9,426 bases of DNA from an uncultured Christensenella sp. (GCA_905212395.1 CAJMEI010000030.1:1-9426); one strand, 5' to 3'. Counted from the stretch's first letter, positions 1 through 6,461 are shown. The notes: generated from the letters alone by a model not told the origin. Made by a program: numbers and translations.

Positions 1-2
1 AT

Positions 3-527
3 AAATTTGCAAGCATAAAAGAGAAAATATCAGAATTTTTGCGTGATGCTATTGATGATCCTTCGTATAGTCAAAAGCTTCTAGACAGTTGGTTTTCCAC
101 CTTTATGATTAACTGTTCCGATATACCAGATAATCAAAAGGAATGCACTTTAACAAAGAAAGAAATAATTTTCCCTGTTATGGTGCTAGTCCTTAATCCA
201 TTAGTTCCAGAAGAAGAGTTTTCAAAAGTGTGCGATTATGATGATATTGAAGAACTTCAATCTGATTTTCGCACTTCTATAGATAGAAAAGTCTGCGATT
301 ATCAATTTGTTTCTGGAGTAATAGGAGATTTTCTCTCATCGCGACTCCGCAATGGACAAAAAATGACCAAATATGATTTTATCAAAGAAAAATGGAAAAA
401 TTATGAAGGAGATTTTTTATTTGTGGCAGACGACCAAGAGCGAGAAGCCTTAGTAAAACTAGTGATATTAGCAACACTATTGAAAAAGAAAAAGATAAAT
501 CAAATAAAGGAAGCTGCGAATTTATGA
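3..527 (+). CDS. Small component of an ABC-3C/Lamassu-like conflict system (5' partial)
   Basis: The frame is open from the first bases of the window. The TTG at 39 has no clear ribosome site and is probably internal, so the real start lies to the left; 174 residues are visible. The protein is soluble, with no signal peptide or membrane segment. It has a hydrophobic helix near the motif IIFPVMVLVLNPLV and a Lys/Glu-rich C-terminal helix. Its C-terminal part (YDFIKEKW, then DQEREALVKLVILATLL) looks like a compact helical fold. I do not recognise a catalytic motif. The stop overlaps the ATPase start by 4 nt (ATGA), which implies translational coupling and a shared complex. A small protein encoded directly before a Rad50-like ATPase is the arrangement of ABC-3C 'middle components' and of LmuC in Lamassu. 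The role is inferred from position and partner, not from a recognised domain. Confidence 0.6.
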   Translation, partial: KFASIKEKISEFLRDAIDDPSYSQKLLDSWFSTFMINCSDIPDNQKECTLTKKEIIFPVMVLVLNPLVPEEEFSKVCDYDDIEELQSDFRTSIDRKVCDYQFVSGVIGDFLSSRLRNGQKMTKYDFIKEKWKNYEGDFLFVADDQEREALVKLVILATLLKKKKINQIKEAANL

Positions 528-1981
528 AAATTAAGTCTTTTCAAATAAGAGAAATAACCGATTTTAATTGGAAAAAGATTGATTTAGATGAAGATGTATG
601 TATATTTTATAGTACTCGCAATTCAACAGGTAAAACGACTTTAATGAGAGCAATTCTTTATTCGATGGGTTTTTCAGTTCCGAACACTGAATTGGTTAAA
701 TTTGAAAAATACGAATTCCGTTTAACTCTATATAGGGAAAAAGAGTACATAATTTTCAGAAAAGGTATGTTTATTACGGTAAATAACATCGAATACGATT
801 TACCTATGGAACAAACGACTGTATTATCAATAATTTTCGGAACAACAAATCCAGAAATACTTTCTAACTTGCTTGGAACATTTTATTTTGACCAAGAAAA
901 AGGTTGGACTTTGCTTAATCGTGGTACAATCATCGGAACTAATCGTTTCAGCATTGAAAGTTTTTTTAGAGGATTAAAAGGCGACGAAAGTATCGAAAGT
1001 TATGAAATTGTTGCAAGAATTTCTTCTATTGAGAAAAAAATCGCACAATATAATTTAATGATTAACATTGCGGAGTATCAAGATATAGTTAAGCAAGAAG
1101 GAGGCAATTCTTTAGACTATAAAACATATGATAAAACATTGGATATTGAACTTGATGATTTGAAATTGCAGCTATCCGATGTCGAAGCTGAGATATCAAG
1201 AATGTCGGAAATAATCAAAACGAATAAAAATTTTTCTGATTATATTGAACAAAAAAAGATATATGTTAAGAATCCTCAAGATCCTTCTACGCCTATTCCA
1301 GTTACAAAATCAACTTTACTGGATTATCAGGATTTTGATGATCTCAATAAAGCAAGGCGGGATCTCCTTATGGTGAAAAGAAATGGCTTAAAAAAAGAGA
1401 TTGCAAAAATACAATCAGAACAAGAAAAGCAAATTCGTTTAATAAATTTACCTACCATCGATGAATCGCTTACAGCAAAATTGGCTAATATAGAAGGAAT
1501 TAACTCTGTTCAAATAATAAAGCTTCGAGATAGTTTACAAAAACAAAAAAAAGAATTATCTACCATATTAACAAACAAAACAAAAACAAATAATCCTTGG
1601 ATAAAAAAAGCATATGATATAATTAACAAATACGCACAAGAATTATCAATTCCGTTTGATTATAAAATAGATATCTTTACAAAGAATTTGAAGGCAAAAT
1701 CTGGAGCGATACTACATAAAATGGTATTTATTTATAAATTAGCGTATATTTCGCTACTGTCTGAAGTTTTACAGTATCCTATACCTATTTTTTGCGATTC
1801 ACCTAGTGGTCGAGAAGTTGAGAAATCCACAATAGATGGTATGTTAAACATATTAAAAAGAGATTACTCCCATCATCAATTGGTGTTAGCCTCAATATAT
1901 AAATACAGCGAAATTTTTCCAAAAGCCAAAATTATAGAAACCAACGGAACATTATTTAATAAACAAACACTATTTGACTAA
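524..1981 (+). CDS. Rad50/SMC-like ABC ATPase of an ABC-3C/Lamassu-type defence system
   Basis: This cytosolic ATPase of 485 aa probably senses aberrant or foreign nucleic acid and licenses a partner effector. The N-terminal half-site has a divergent P-loop, TRNSTGKTT (residues 31-39), which lacks the usual first glycine. The Q-loop is FDQEKGW (122-128), in the block ending LLNRG. Charged heptad-like stretches at about 160-235 and 278-350 suggest a short coiled coil. There is no CxxC, so no Rad50-type zinc hook. The C-terminal half has a reduced signature, KSGA (392-395), then Walker B PIFCDSPSGRE (421-431), where Ser-Pro follows the Asp in place of the usual Glu. The switch-like segment HHQLVLASI comes last (450-458). 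The ATG lies in an ATGA overlap, with AAGGAAG about 10 nt upstream. The DSP Walker B is known from ABC-3C and Lamassu LmuB proteins; assignment to one of the two is uncertain. It is shorter than usual LmuB proteins. Confidence 0.75.
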   Translation: MKIKSFQIREITDFNWKKIDLDEDVCIFYSTRNSTGKTTLMRAILYSMGFSVPNTELVKFEKYEFRLTLYREKEYIIFRKGMFITVNNIEYDLPMEQTTVLSIIFGTTNPEILSNLLGTFYFDQEKGWTLLNRGTIIGTNRFSIESFFRGLKGDESIESYEIVARISSIEKKIAQYNLMINIAEYQDIVKQEGGNSLDYKTYDKTLDIELDDLKLQLSDVEAEISRMSEIIKTNKNFSDYIEQKKIYVKNPQDPSTPIPVTKSTLLDYQDFDDLNKARRDLLMVKRNGLKKEIAKIQSEQEKQIRLINLPTIDESLTAKLANIEGINSVQIIKLRDSLQKQKKELSTILTNKTKTNNPWIKKAYDIINKYAQELSIPFDYKIDIFTKNLKAKSGAILHKMVFIYKLAYISLLSEVLQYPIPIFCDSPSGREVEKSTIDGMLNILKRDYSHHQLVLASIYKYSEIFPKAKIIETNGTLFNKQTLFD

Positions 1982-2000
1982 AAAATTATTGAAAATAAGC

Positions 2001-2017
2001 GAAGATCGAATATCTTC
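2001..2017. repeat. Short hairpin after the ATPase gene
   Basis: GAAGAT and ATCTTC form a 6-bp stem with a 5-nt loop 20 nt after the stop codon. No T-run follows directly, so by itself it is a poor terminator. It may protect the 3' end of the mRNA ahead of the stronger hairpin at 2041. Confidence 0.3.
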
Positions 2018-2040
2018 AATTCCTACCACGAATTTTTTGC

Positions 2041-2080
2041 AACAAAAGACTCACGGGAAATCCTCGTGAGTCTTTTGTTC
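2041..2080 (+). terminator. Intrinsic terminator of the defence operon
   Basis: A perfect 15-bp inverted repeat, AACAAAAGACTCACG (2041-2055) against CGTGAGTCTTTTGTT (2065-2079), has a 9-nt loop. The outer stem is A-rich on the left and T-rich on the right, so the U-tract is built into the stem and it could act in both directions. It lies 60 nt after the ATPase stop. Confidence 0.75.
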
Positions 2081-2386
2081 ATCGTTTGAAAGCGCAATTC
2101 TAAAATTTAATTTTAATAATTCCCTATGGAAACTGCGCTTCTTTGAACGCCTTTTGTAATACACATCTTTACTATAACGTTTTTAATAGAATTTTTCTTT
2201 TACTTCTTATATAGTACGTTGAACGTCGTTTCTTACTTGAAAATTCTGCTAATTGTATCGATATCCATTATAGAAAATATATATTAAAACAAGGAAGTTA
2301 GACACAATAAACTTTTAAATGAAAAACTAAATAACGGTTTTTCCGTACGTTAAAGACGTTTGCCGTACGAAAAATTAATACAGCCG
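2081..2386. other. Non-coding spacer, no gene recognised
   Basis: I see no credible protein-coding frame on either strand. The only structure noted is a weak 7-bp inverted repeat, AAGCGCA (2090-2096) and TGCGCTT (2134-2140), and a hairpin at 2338-2374 described separately. The stretch is strongly A/T-rich. No convincing promoter was found, although the terminator at 2387 implies that a transcript passes through part of it. Confidence 0.5.
2338..2374 (+). repeat. CGTACG hairpin in a possible small RNA
   Basis: TTTTT(C)CGTACG at 2338-2349 faces CGTACGAAAAA at 2364-2374, giving an 11-bp stem with one bulged C and a 14-nt loop. CGTACG is itself palindromic, so the two copies are also direct repeats. 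The hairpin lies 12 nt before an intrinsic terminator and could be the 5' structured part of the same short transcript. Confidence 0.45.
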
Positions 2387-2422
2387 AAAAGCACAAGTTA
2401 CCCACGTTTCTTGTGCTTTTTT
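2387..2422 (+). terminator. Orphan intrinsic terminator
   Basis: AAAAGCACAAG (2387-2397) pairs with CTTGTGCTTTT (2410-2420), an 11-bp stem with a 12-nt loop, and six T residues run from 2417 to 2422. This is a classic rho-independent terminator reading on the plus strand. The nearest upstream gene ends at 1981 and already has its own terminator at 2041, so this one either backs it up or ends a separate untranslated RNA. Confidence 0.75.
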
Positions 2423-2633
2423 GTATGTTCGGTGGATTATAATATTAAGTTATCGGCAAGAGAAGTCTTTGAATTTACCAGCTTTTTTTAGATTTTTTTT
2501 CAAAAACAAGTTTCACTTCTGCTATTTATACTAAAAAGAATTCTCTGAATCCGCACCCGTGAAATCTATAACCAGAAAAAGCCTGCAATAAAAAAAGTAT
2601 ATTCCGTCTTTTATAATAACAACTTAAAAATAT
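2423..2633. other. Spacer upstream of the 754-aa gene promoter, nothing recognised
   Basis: This is A/T-rich sequence with two T-tracts near 2483-2500 and no coding frame, RNA gene or strong inverted repeat. It may hold regulator sites for the promoter at 2634, but no clear palindromic operator is visible. Confidence 0.4.
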
Positions 2634-2662
2634 TTGACAGAAAACGGATTATATTATATATT
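2634..2662 (+). promoter_or_regulatory. Sigma-A type promoter for the 754-aa/MscS operon
   Basis: A perfect -35 TTGACA (2634-2639) is separated by 17 bp from -10 TATATT (2657-2662). Transcription should start near 2669, leaving a 5' leader of about 145 nt before the TTG start at 2816. The near-consensus elements suggest steady housekeeping expression unless the leader is regulated. Confidence 0.8.
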
Positions 2663-2705
2663 TTAATTGAGAATTTTTATTTTTTCAAACGGAGAGTGAA
2701 CAGAA

Positions 2706-2798
2706 GTGTTCGGCACATTTTTCATAATCTTTTTCTGCATTTTTGTTTTACACTCGTTACGGTATTATGCTTTTAAAAACCTTAACGTATTCCGTTAA
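2706..2798 (+). CDS. Possible hydrophobic leader peptide (30 aa)
   Basis: A GTG-initiated frame of 30 codons sits wholly inside the 5' leader of the next operon. GGAGAG at 2691-2696 lies 9 nt before the GTG, a plausible ribosome site. The predicted peptide begins MFGTFFIIFFCIFVL and ends with a basic tail (RYYAFKNLNVFR), so it could be a single membrane helix with a positive C-terminus. Its stop lies 17 nt before the TTG of the 754-aa gene, which would allow translational coupling or leader-type control. It has no family that I recognise. T-rich DNA makes hydrophobic frames by chance, so this call rests on the ribosome site and its position between promoter and gene. Confidence 0.35.
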   Translation: MFGTFFIIFFCIFVLHSLRYYAFKNLNVFR

Positions 2799-2801
2799 AA
2801 T

Positions 2802-2818
2802 AAGAGAGGTGCACTTTG
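2802..2818 (+). promoter_or_regulatory. Ribosome binding site deciding a TTG start
   Basis: AAGAGAGG (2802-2809) stands 6 nt before TTG (2816-2818). The next in-frame Met is residue 94, inside the membrane segment, so the TTG is the only start that gives a sensible protein. Confidence 0.65.
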
Positions 2819-5080
2819 GATAAAGAGTTTTTTGAATCTGACGAATATAAAAAGTCTGAGGAAATTCAGTTATTCCCGGCAGAGAGATATTACGTAAAAG
2901 AAACGGAAAAAAGCGCTTCGGAAATATTCAACGCACCTGAAATCACTATTCCCGAAAATTCGCCTGAACTAGACAATTCCTCTGAAATTTCCCTTTCCGA
3001 CGCAGAAGAATTTGTTCAGTCTGCGTCAGCATCGGCTTCCGCATCCGTTTCCTTATCGGCAAGTGCATCAGTCGGAATAGGAGCTACCGGAGTGATGGCC
3101 GGAATTGCCGCAGTATGTATTGCGGCAACCGTAGGAATCGTTCCCGTGTCAGGATTAACGCAAAATAACGCATACGAACCCCCGATTTATCAGATAGAAG
3201 AACCGATAGAAGTTGGAACGCTGAATTTTTTGAATTATCGAATTGACTATTACAACAATGAAGATTCCTATGACGTAAATTCCGATATTACATTTTTCTT
3301 CGAAGGAACGCTAGCAGATGGGTTTACTTGCGAACTTTCCGATACTATAACCGGCAAATCGGTTGCCGTAATAGACGAAGCTGTAATTTTTAAAAATATA
3401 GAAAAAGGAGACAGGGAATTTCTTCTAACAATTTATCATAACTCAGAGGTCGTAGAAACTCGTCCGATAAACGTGACGGACAATTATATATACAATCAAG
3501 ACCATAACTTTGATTATACATATAAGGTAACTTATAATTCTGACGGAACCTGCAATTTATATACGTATTTTATCCCTGAATACGATGGGAATTTCGTTAC
3601 TTTTATCGATATTTACGATATACACGATAACTTAATGAACAGCTACGAAACTGTGACTGACGGCGCGCTATCATATATACTAAACATAAATGAAGAAGAA
3701 TATAAGGCTAAATTCGTTTCTTATTACGTAAAGGACAATAATTATTATTCCTACTGTCTTTCAGAGGAAATATATATAGACAATAATACATTTATTTGGC
3801 AAGCAAATGTTAACGACAAGTTACTTAATATCACGTTCGGAAATGAAATCGTTGGCGACGTTCAGATAAAAATAACCCACGACGATTTGACTTGTGAAGA
3901 GTTCGTTTTTCCTGCAAAAGAACTTATCGATAATTCCTGTTTATTAACCCTTAACAAAATCAGTCATAATCCTATTGTGGAAATTATCGTAGATTCTGTA
4001 TTGTATAATTACGACCCGTTTAAACACATTACCGTTTTTAACGGTAAAGAGTACAAGCGAATTTCCGAGTCGGTAAACGTTAAAGCAGTCGTTTCCTCGA
4101 CAGTGAATCTTACAAAATGTGAAATATTTAATCCTAGCTACAATTTCGAAAGTGGCGACGCTATTCACGCTCCCGTATTCTTATATTTCGATGGATTTTT
4201 AAACGAGGGCGATACCTATTCGGTAAAAGTATTCAGTATGGACGGCGATATAGTTGATTCCGTAACCGATATTTCTTTATCGGACAAGCCTGTAATATTT
4301 ACCAATTTGTCAGTCGATATGGAATACACGTTCACGTTTTACCTGAATTCATCGGGAGAAGAAATTCCGTTGGGCGAAATTACCAAAACTTTAACTGTCC
4401 CGGATTATTCGTTTCTACCGCCTTTATTCTGTTGGTTTCCCAATCCCGGAGACGTTATGATAACATATAACGAGGACGGAACGTCCAACATTTATCTTTA
4501 TATGAACGTGCAAAAAACTGAATACGATATGTATTACAAAGTTTATCTTGTAGACGTTGCTTATTCAGACTTTTCGGTATTTTTCGAATACGCGGGTAGC
4601 GATAACGTGGCAATACTCAGAAATATTCCCAAGGGGCGTTATTCTATCAAATACGGCGCATTAATAAACAACAACGACACGTGTTACTCTACTTGCGATA
4701 TGCAATGGCCTTCCGGTACGGTAGTGGCGGGACTTGACGAAAGCGGTTATTATCCTGAACCCTGTGGCGATTTAAGCTATGATTACTCAACTAACGAGTT
4801 ATCTCTCAGCGTTTCGGGAAAAGTCGTCGAAGACTTACGTGTAACGATTACTCCCGACATCGGGCAGGCAATAGAAATTACCATACCCGTAGAGGATATA
4901 TCTACGAATTACAGCTTCTCTACATATACGCTAAATTTATCTGCTTACGGATTAACGTCCTTTACAACCGTTATAGAAAGCTACGCCGTTTTCCAATACG
5001 GTAACGGCGAAGAAATAAAAAACGAAGTATCCGTTACAGGCGACGAATTCTGCCCGTTCAAAATAGAGTCGTCATTCTGA
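2816..5080 (+). CDS. Membrane-anchored protein with duplicated beta-rich ectodomain, function unknown
   Basis: This 754-aa protein matches no family that I recognise. Residues 1-66 are acidic and hydrophilic. Residues 69-86 are a Ser-Ala alternating run, leading into one hydrophobic segment (about 84-112, rich in Gly, Ala, Val and Ile). No cleavable N-terminal signal is seen, so the likely topology is a cytoplasmic N-terminus with a large extracytoplasmic C-terminal part. That part is rich in Tyr, Asp, Asn, Val and Thr in alternating patterns typical of beta-sandwich (Ig/FN3-like) folds. It is an internal duplication of about 300 residues. Matching anchors are VIFKN (190) with VIFTN (493), VTYNSDGTCNLY (238) with ITYNEDGTSNIY (549), and LLNITFGNEIVGD (336) with ELSLSVSGKVVED (661). 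The MscS gene follows after 25 nt, so it is probably a surface or envelope-stress partner of that channel. This functional link is inference from gene order. Confidence 0.7.
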   Translation: MDKEFFESDEYKKSEEIQLFPAERYYVKETEKSASEIFNAPEITIPENSPELDNSSEISLSDAEEFVQSASASASASVSLSASASVGIGATGVMAGIAAVCIAATVGIVPVSGLTQNNAYEPPIYQIEEPIEVGTLNFLNYRIDYYNNEDSYDVNSDITFFFEGTLADGFTCELSDTITGKSVAVIDEAVIFKNIEKGDREFLLTIYHNSEVVETRPINVTDNYIYNQDHNFDYTYKVTYNSDGTCNLYTYFIPEYDGNFVTFIDIYDIHDNLMNSYETVTDGALSYILNINEEEYKAKFVSYYVKDNNYYSYCLSEEIYIDNNTFIWQANVNDKLLNITFGNEIVGDVQIKITHDDLTCEEFVFPAKELIDNSCLLTLNKISHNPIVEIIVDSVLYNYDPFKHITVFNGKEYKRISESVNVKAVVSSTVNLTKCEIFNPSYNFESGDAIHAPVFLYFDGFLNEGDTYSVKVFSMDGDIVDSVTDISLSDKPVIFTNLSVDMEYTFTFYLNSSGEEIPLGEITKTLTVPDYSFLPPLFCWFPNPGDVMITYNEDGTSNIYLYMNVQKTEYDMYYKVYLVDVAYSDFSVFFEYAGSDNVAILRNIPKGRYSIKYGALINNNDTCYSTCDMQWPSGTVVAGLDESGYYPEPCGDLSYDYSTNELSLSVSGKVVEDLRVTITPDIGQAIEITIPVEDISTNYSFSTYTLNLSAYGLTSFTTVIESYAVFQYGNGEEIKNEVSVTGDEFCPFKIESSF

Positions 5081-5092
5081 ATAATTAAAAGA

Positions 5093-5108
5093 AGGAGAAT
5101 TAATTATG
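5093..5108 (+). promoter_or_regulatory. Strong ribosome binding site of the MscS gene
   Basis: AGGAG at 5093-5097 lies 8 nt before ATG at 5106. There is no terminator or promoter in the 25-nt gap after the 754-aa gene, so the two genes should share a transcript. Confidence 0.8.
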
Positions 5109-6170
5109 AAAACAATTGATAAAAAACATAAATTACAAATGATATGGTTCGCATTTGCGATTGCATACTTTATAACGTACGTAGTTTTGGTTATTGTCAG
5201 ATTAAGCAATCCTAAATCGGTTTTTGCAACGAAATTTTTTGACAAATATATTCGTATAACCACCAAGACCGTAACCGAGGGTGGCGAAGTCGTTAAAGTG
5301 AATCCTTCCGTCCAACAAATCGCACTGAACAGTATAATAAATATTTTTCTCATTTTGTCGGTTGCAAAAATTTTGAGAACGTTGTTCAAACTAAGATTCA
5401 AAAAATCCGATAGGACTAAAACGGTTGTTAGCCTTTTGGACGGCTTTGTTAAGTACGGCTCGGCAATAGCCGTAATCATTTATGCGCTAAAAGCTTGTGG
5501 TGTGAACACCAAAGCGTTGATTGCTTCGATAGGCATTCTTGCTCTTATCGTAGGTCTCGGCGCACAGTCGCTTATAGCCGATATCATTGCAGGAATGTTT
5601 ATTATTTTCGAAAACGAATTCAATACGGGCGAAATTATTTCTATTGACGGTTTCAGAGGCGAAGTTATTGAAATAGGTATCCGAACCACAAAGCTACTTG
5701 ATGCGGCGGGCAATATCAAAATCATAAACCACAGCGATATCAAAAACGTCGTTAATCTATCCAGAGAGCCGTCTTTGGCTTCCGTAGACGTAGATTTCCC
5801 CTACGACGTTCCCATTGAGTACATAGAAAAACTTTTCGACGAAAAATTTGCATTACTTAAAGACAAGATACCGGGTATCATATCAGGACCATTTTATAAA
5901 GGCGTTACCGAATATAAAGATTCCAACGTTACCGTTAAAATAGTAGCAACCTGCCTGGAAACGGACCGTTTTCAGGTACAAAGAGACTTGTTAAGAGAAT
6001 ACCGTGCCATTATAACCGCCGAAGGAATAGATATCTCTTATCCGCACGTTGTAATCGGACAGGAAGAAAAATACAACATAAAGGTTTCCCAAAAAGACGT
6101 AAAAAAAGCAAATCAATTCGTTGAAGAACAGAAAGAGATGTCCAAAGATTTAGAGGACAAACACTTTTAA
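5106..6170 (+). CDS. MscS-family mechanosensitive ion channel
   Basis: This small-conductance mechanosensitive channel of 354 aa in the cytoplasmic membrane would release solutes under hypo-osmotic shock. Hydrophobic segments lie at about 12-32, 70-92 and 112-130. They are followed by the pore-lining TM3 (about 135-169), with small residues spaced as in MscS: ALIASIGILALIVGLGAQSL, then IADIIAGMFIIFE. The cytoplasmic beta-domain begins at 175 and carries the family block IDGFRGEVIEIGIRTTKLLD (180-199). NHSDIKN replaces the usual PNS motif. The alpha/beta C-terminal domain runs from about 225 to 318, ending near SYPHVVIG, and a charged tail follows. A periplasmic loop of about 37 residues between the first two helices is longer than in E. 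coli MscS. The length and layout resemble the YkuT/MscS group. It is co-transcribed with the upstream membrane protein. The family is certain; which paralogue it is cannot be told. Confidence 0.93.
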   Translation: MKTIDKKHKLQMIWFAFAIAYFITYVVLVIVRLSNPKSVFATKFFDKYIRITTKTVTEGGEVVKVNPSVQQIALNSIINIFLILSVAKILRTLFKLRFKKSDRTKTVVSLLDGFVKYGSAIAVIIYALKACGVNTKALIASIGILALIVGLGAQSLIADIIAGMFIIFENEFNTGEIISIDGFRGEVIEIGIRTTKLLDAAGNIKIINHSDIKNVVNLSREPSLASVDVDFPYDVPIEYIEKLFDEKFALLKDKIPGIISGPFYKGVTEYKDSNVTVKIVATCLETDRFQVQRDLLREYRAIITAEGIDISYPHVVIGQEEKYNIKVSQKDVKKANQFVEEQKEMSKDLEDKHF

Positions 6171-6250
6171 CGCTCCAAATTGAAAGAAAAAAAAGCTTTC
6201 CGATAATAATCTAAAATTACGTTTAACGCGACGCAAAAAAGACGAATAAA

Positions 6251-6275
6251 GCCGAGTCCCTACAAGGGATTCGGC
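6251..6275. repeat. 11-bp hairpin downstream of MscS
   Basis: GCCGAGTCCCT (6251-6261) pairs with AGGGATTCGGC (6265-6275) with one G-T wobble and a 3-nt loop. No T-run follows on the plus strand. On the minus strand the following sequence is T-rich (complement of 6228-6250), so it could be a weak minus-strand terminator. GACGAATA (6241-6248) and TATTCGTC (6305-6312) could close an 8-bp outer stem around it. Confidence 0.55.
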
Positions 6276-6461
6276 AACTAAATAAATCCTAAACGGATTT
6301 GTGATATTCGTCTAACGACGAGTTATATTGCCTATCGGCAGTTATATTTGCATAAAGGCAAGTTAAGGATTTATTTAATATAACTTTGGCATTGCCAAAA
6401 TATAACGCAAAACTTGTTTTGCATATCACTTTTAGCCACAAGGCTAAAAATAAAACTAAAT
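6276..6461. repeat. Nested hairpin array with complementary 7-nt linkers, flanked by an 8-bp direct repeat
   Basis: At least six short hairpins of different sequence alternate with 7-nt linkers. Left half: linker GTGATAT (6301), hairpin 6308-6321, linker GTTATAT (6322), hairpin 6329-6340, linker GTTATAT (6341), hairpin 6348-6361. Right half: linker ATATAAC (6378), hairpin 6385-6399, linker ATATAAC (6400), hairpin 6407-6422, linker ATATCAC (6423), hairpin 6430-6449. The linkers are exact reverse complements in nested order, including the variant outer pair GTGATAT/ATATCAC. A further hairpin, AAATCC/GGATTT, occupies 6284-6300. AACTAAAT occurs at both edges (6276-6283 and 6454-6461), as a target-site duplication would. 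There is no coding frame and no terminal inverted repeat of transposon type. It could be a non-autonomous mobile element, a structured RNA or a cruciform-forming DNA site. Confidence 0.7.

Noticed and set aside
39..41. TTG at 39 as the start of the first gene
   Set aside because: The frame stays open to the left edge and no Shine-Dalgarno sequence lies before the TTG. The gene is better treated as truncated by the window.
2253..2285. Promoter for the candidate small RNA (TTGTAT with a TATATT-like -10)
   Set aside because: The spacing is 19-21 bp instead of 16-18 and the -35 is poor, so I could not support it.
2461..2520. AGAAGT/ACTTCT inverted repeat as an operator
   Set aside because: Only 6 bp with arms about 50 nt apart in T-rich sequence; expected by chance.
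3944..4168. Minus-strand 74-codon frame inside the 754-aa gene
   Set aside because: It is antisense to a coding sequence with coherent repeat structure, with no ribosome site or domain.
5072..5743. Minus-strand open frames opposite the MscS gene
   Set aside because: They are antisense shadows of a clearly conserved MscS coding frame and have no ribosome sites or recognisable domains.
6301..6456. CRISPR array
   Set aside because: The repeats are only 7 nt, invert orientation halfway, and the 'spacers' are all palindromic hairpins of 12-20 nt. No cas gene is present.
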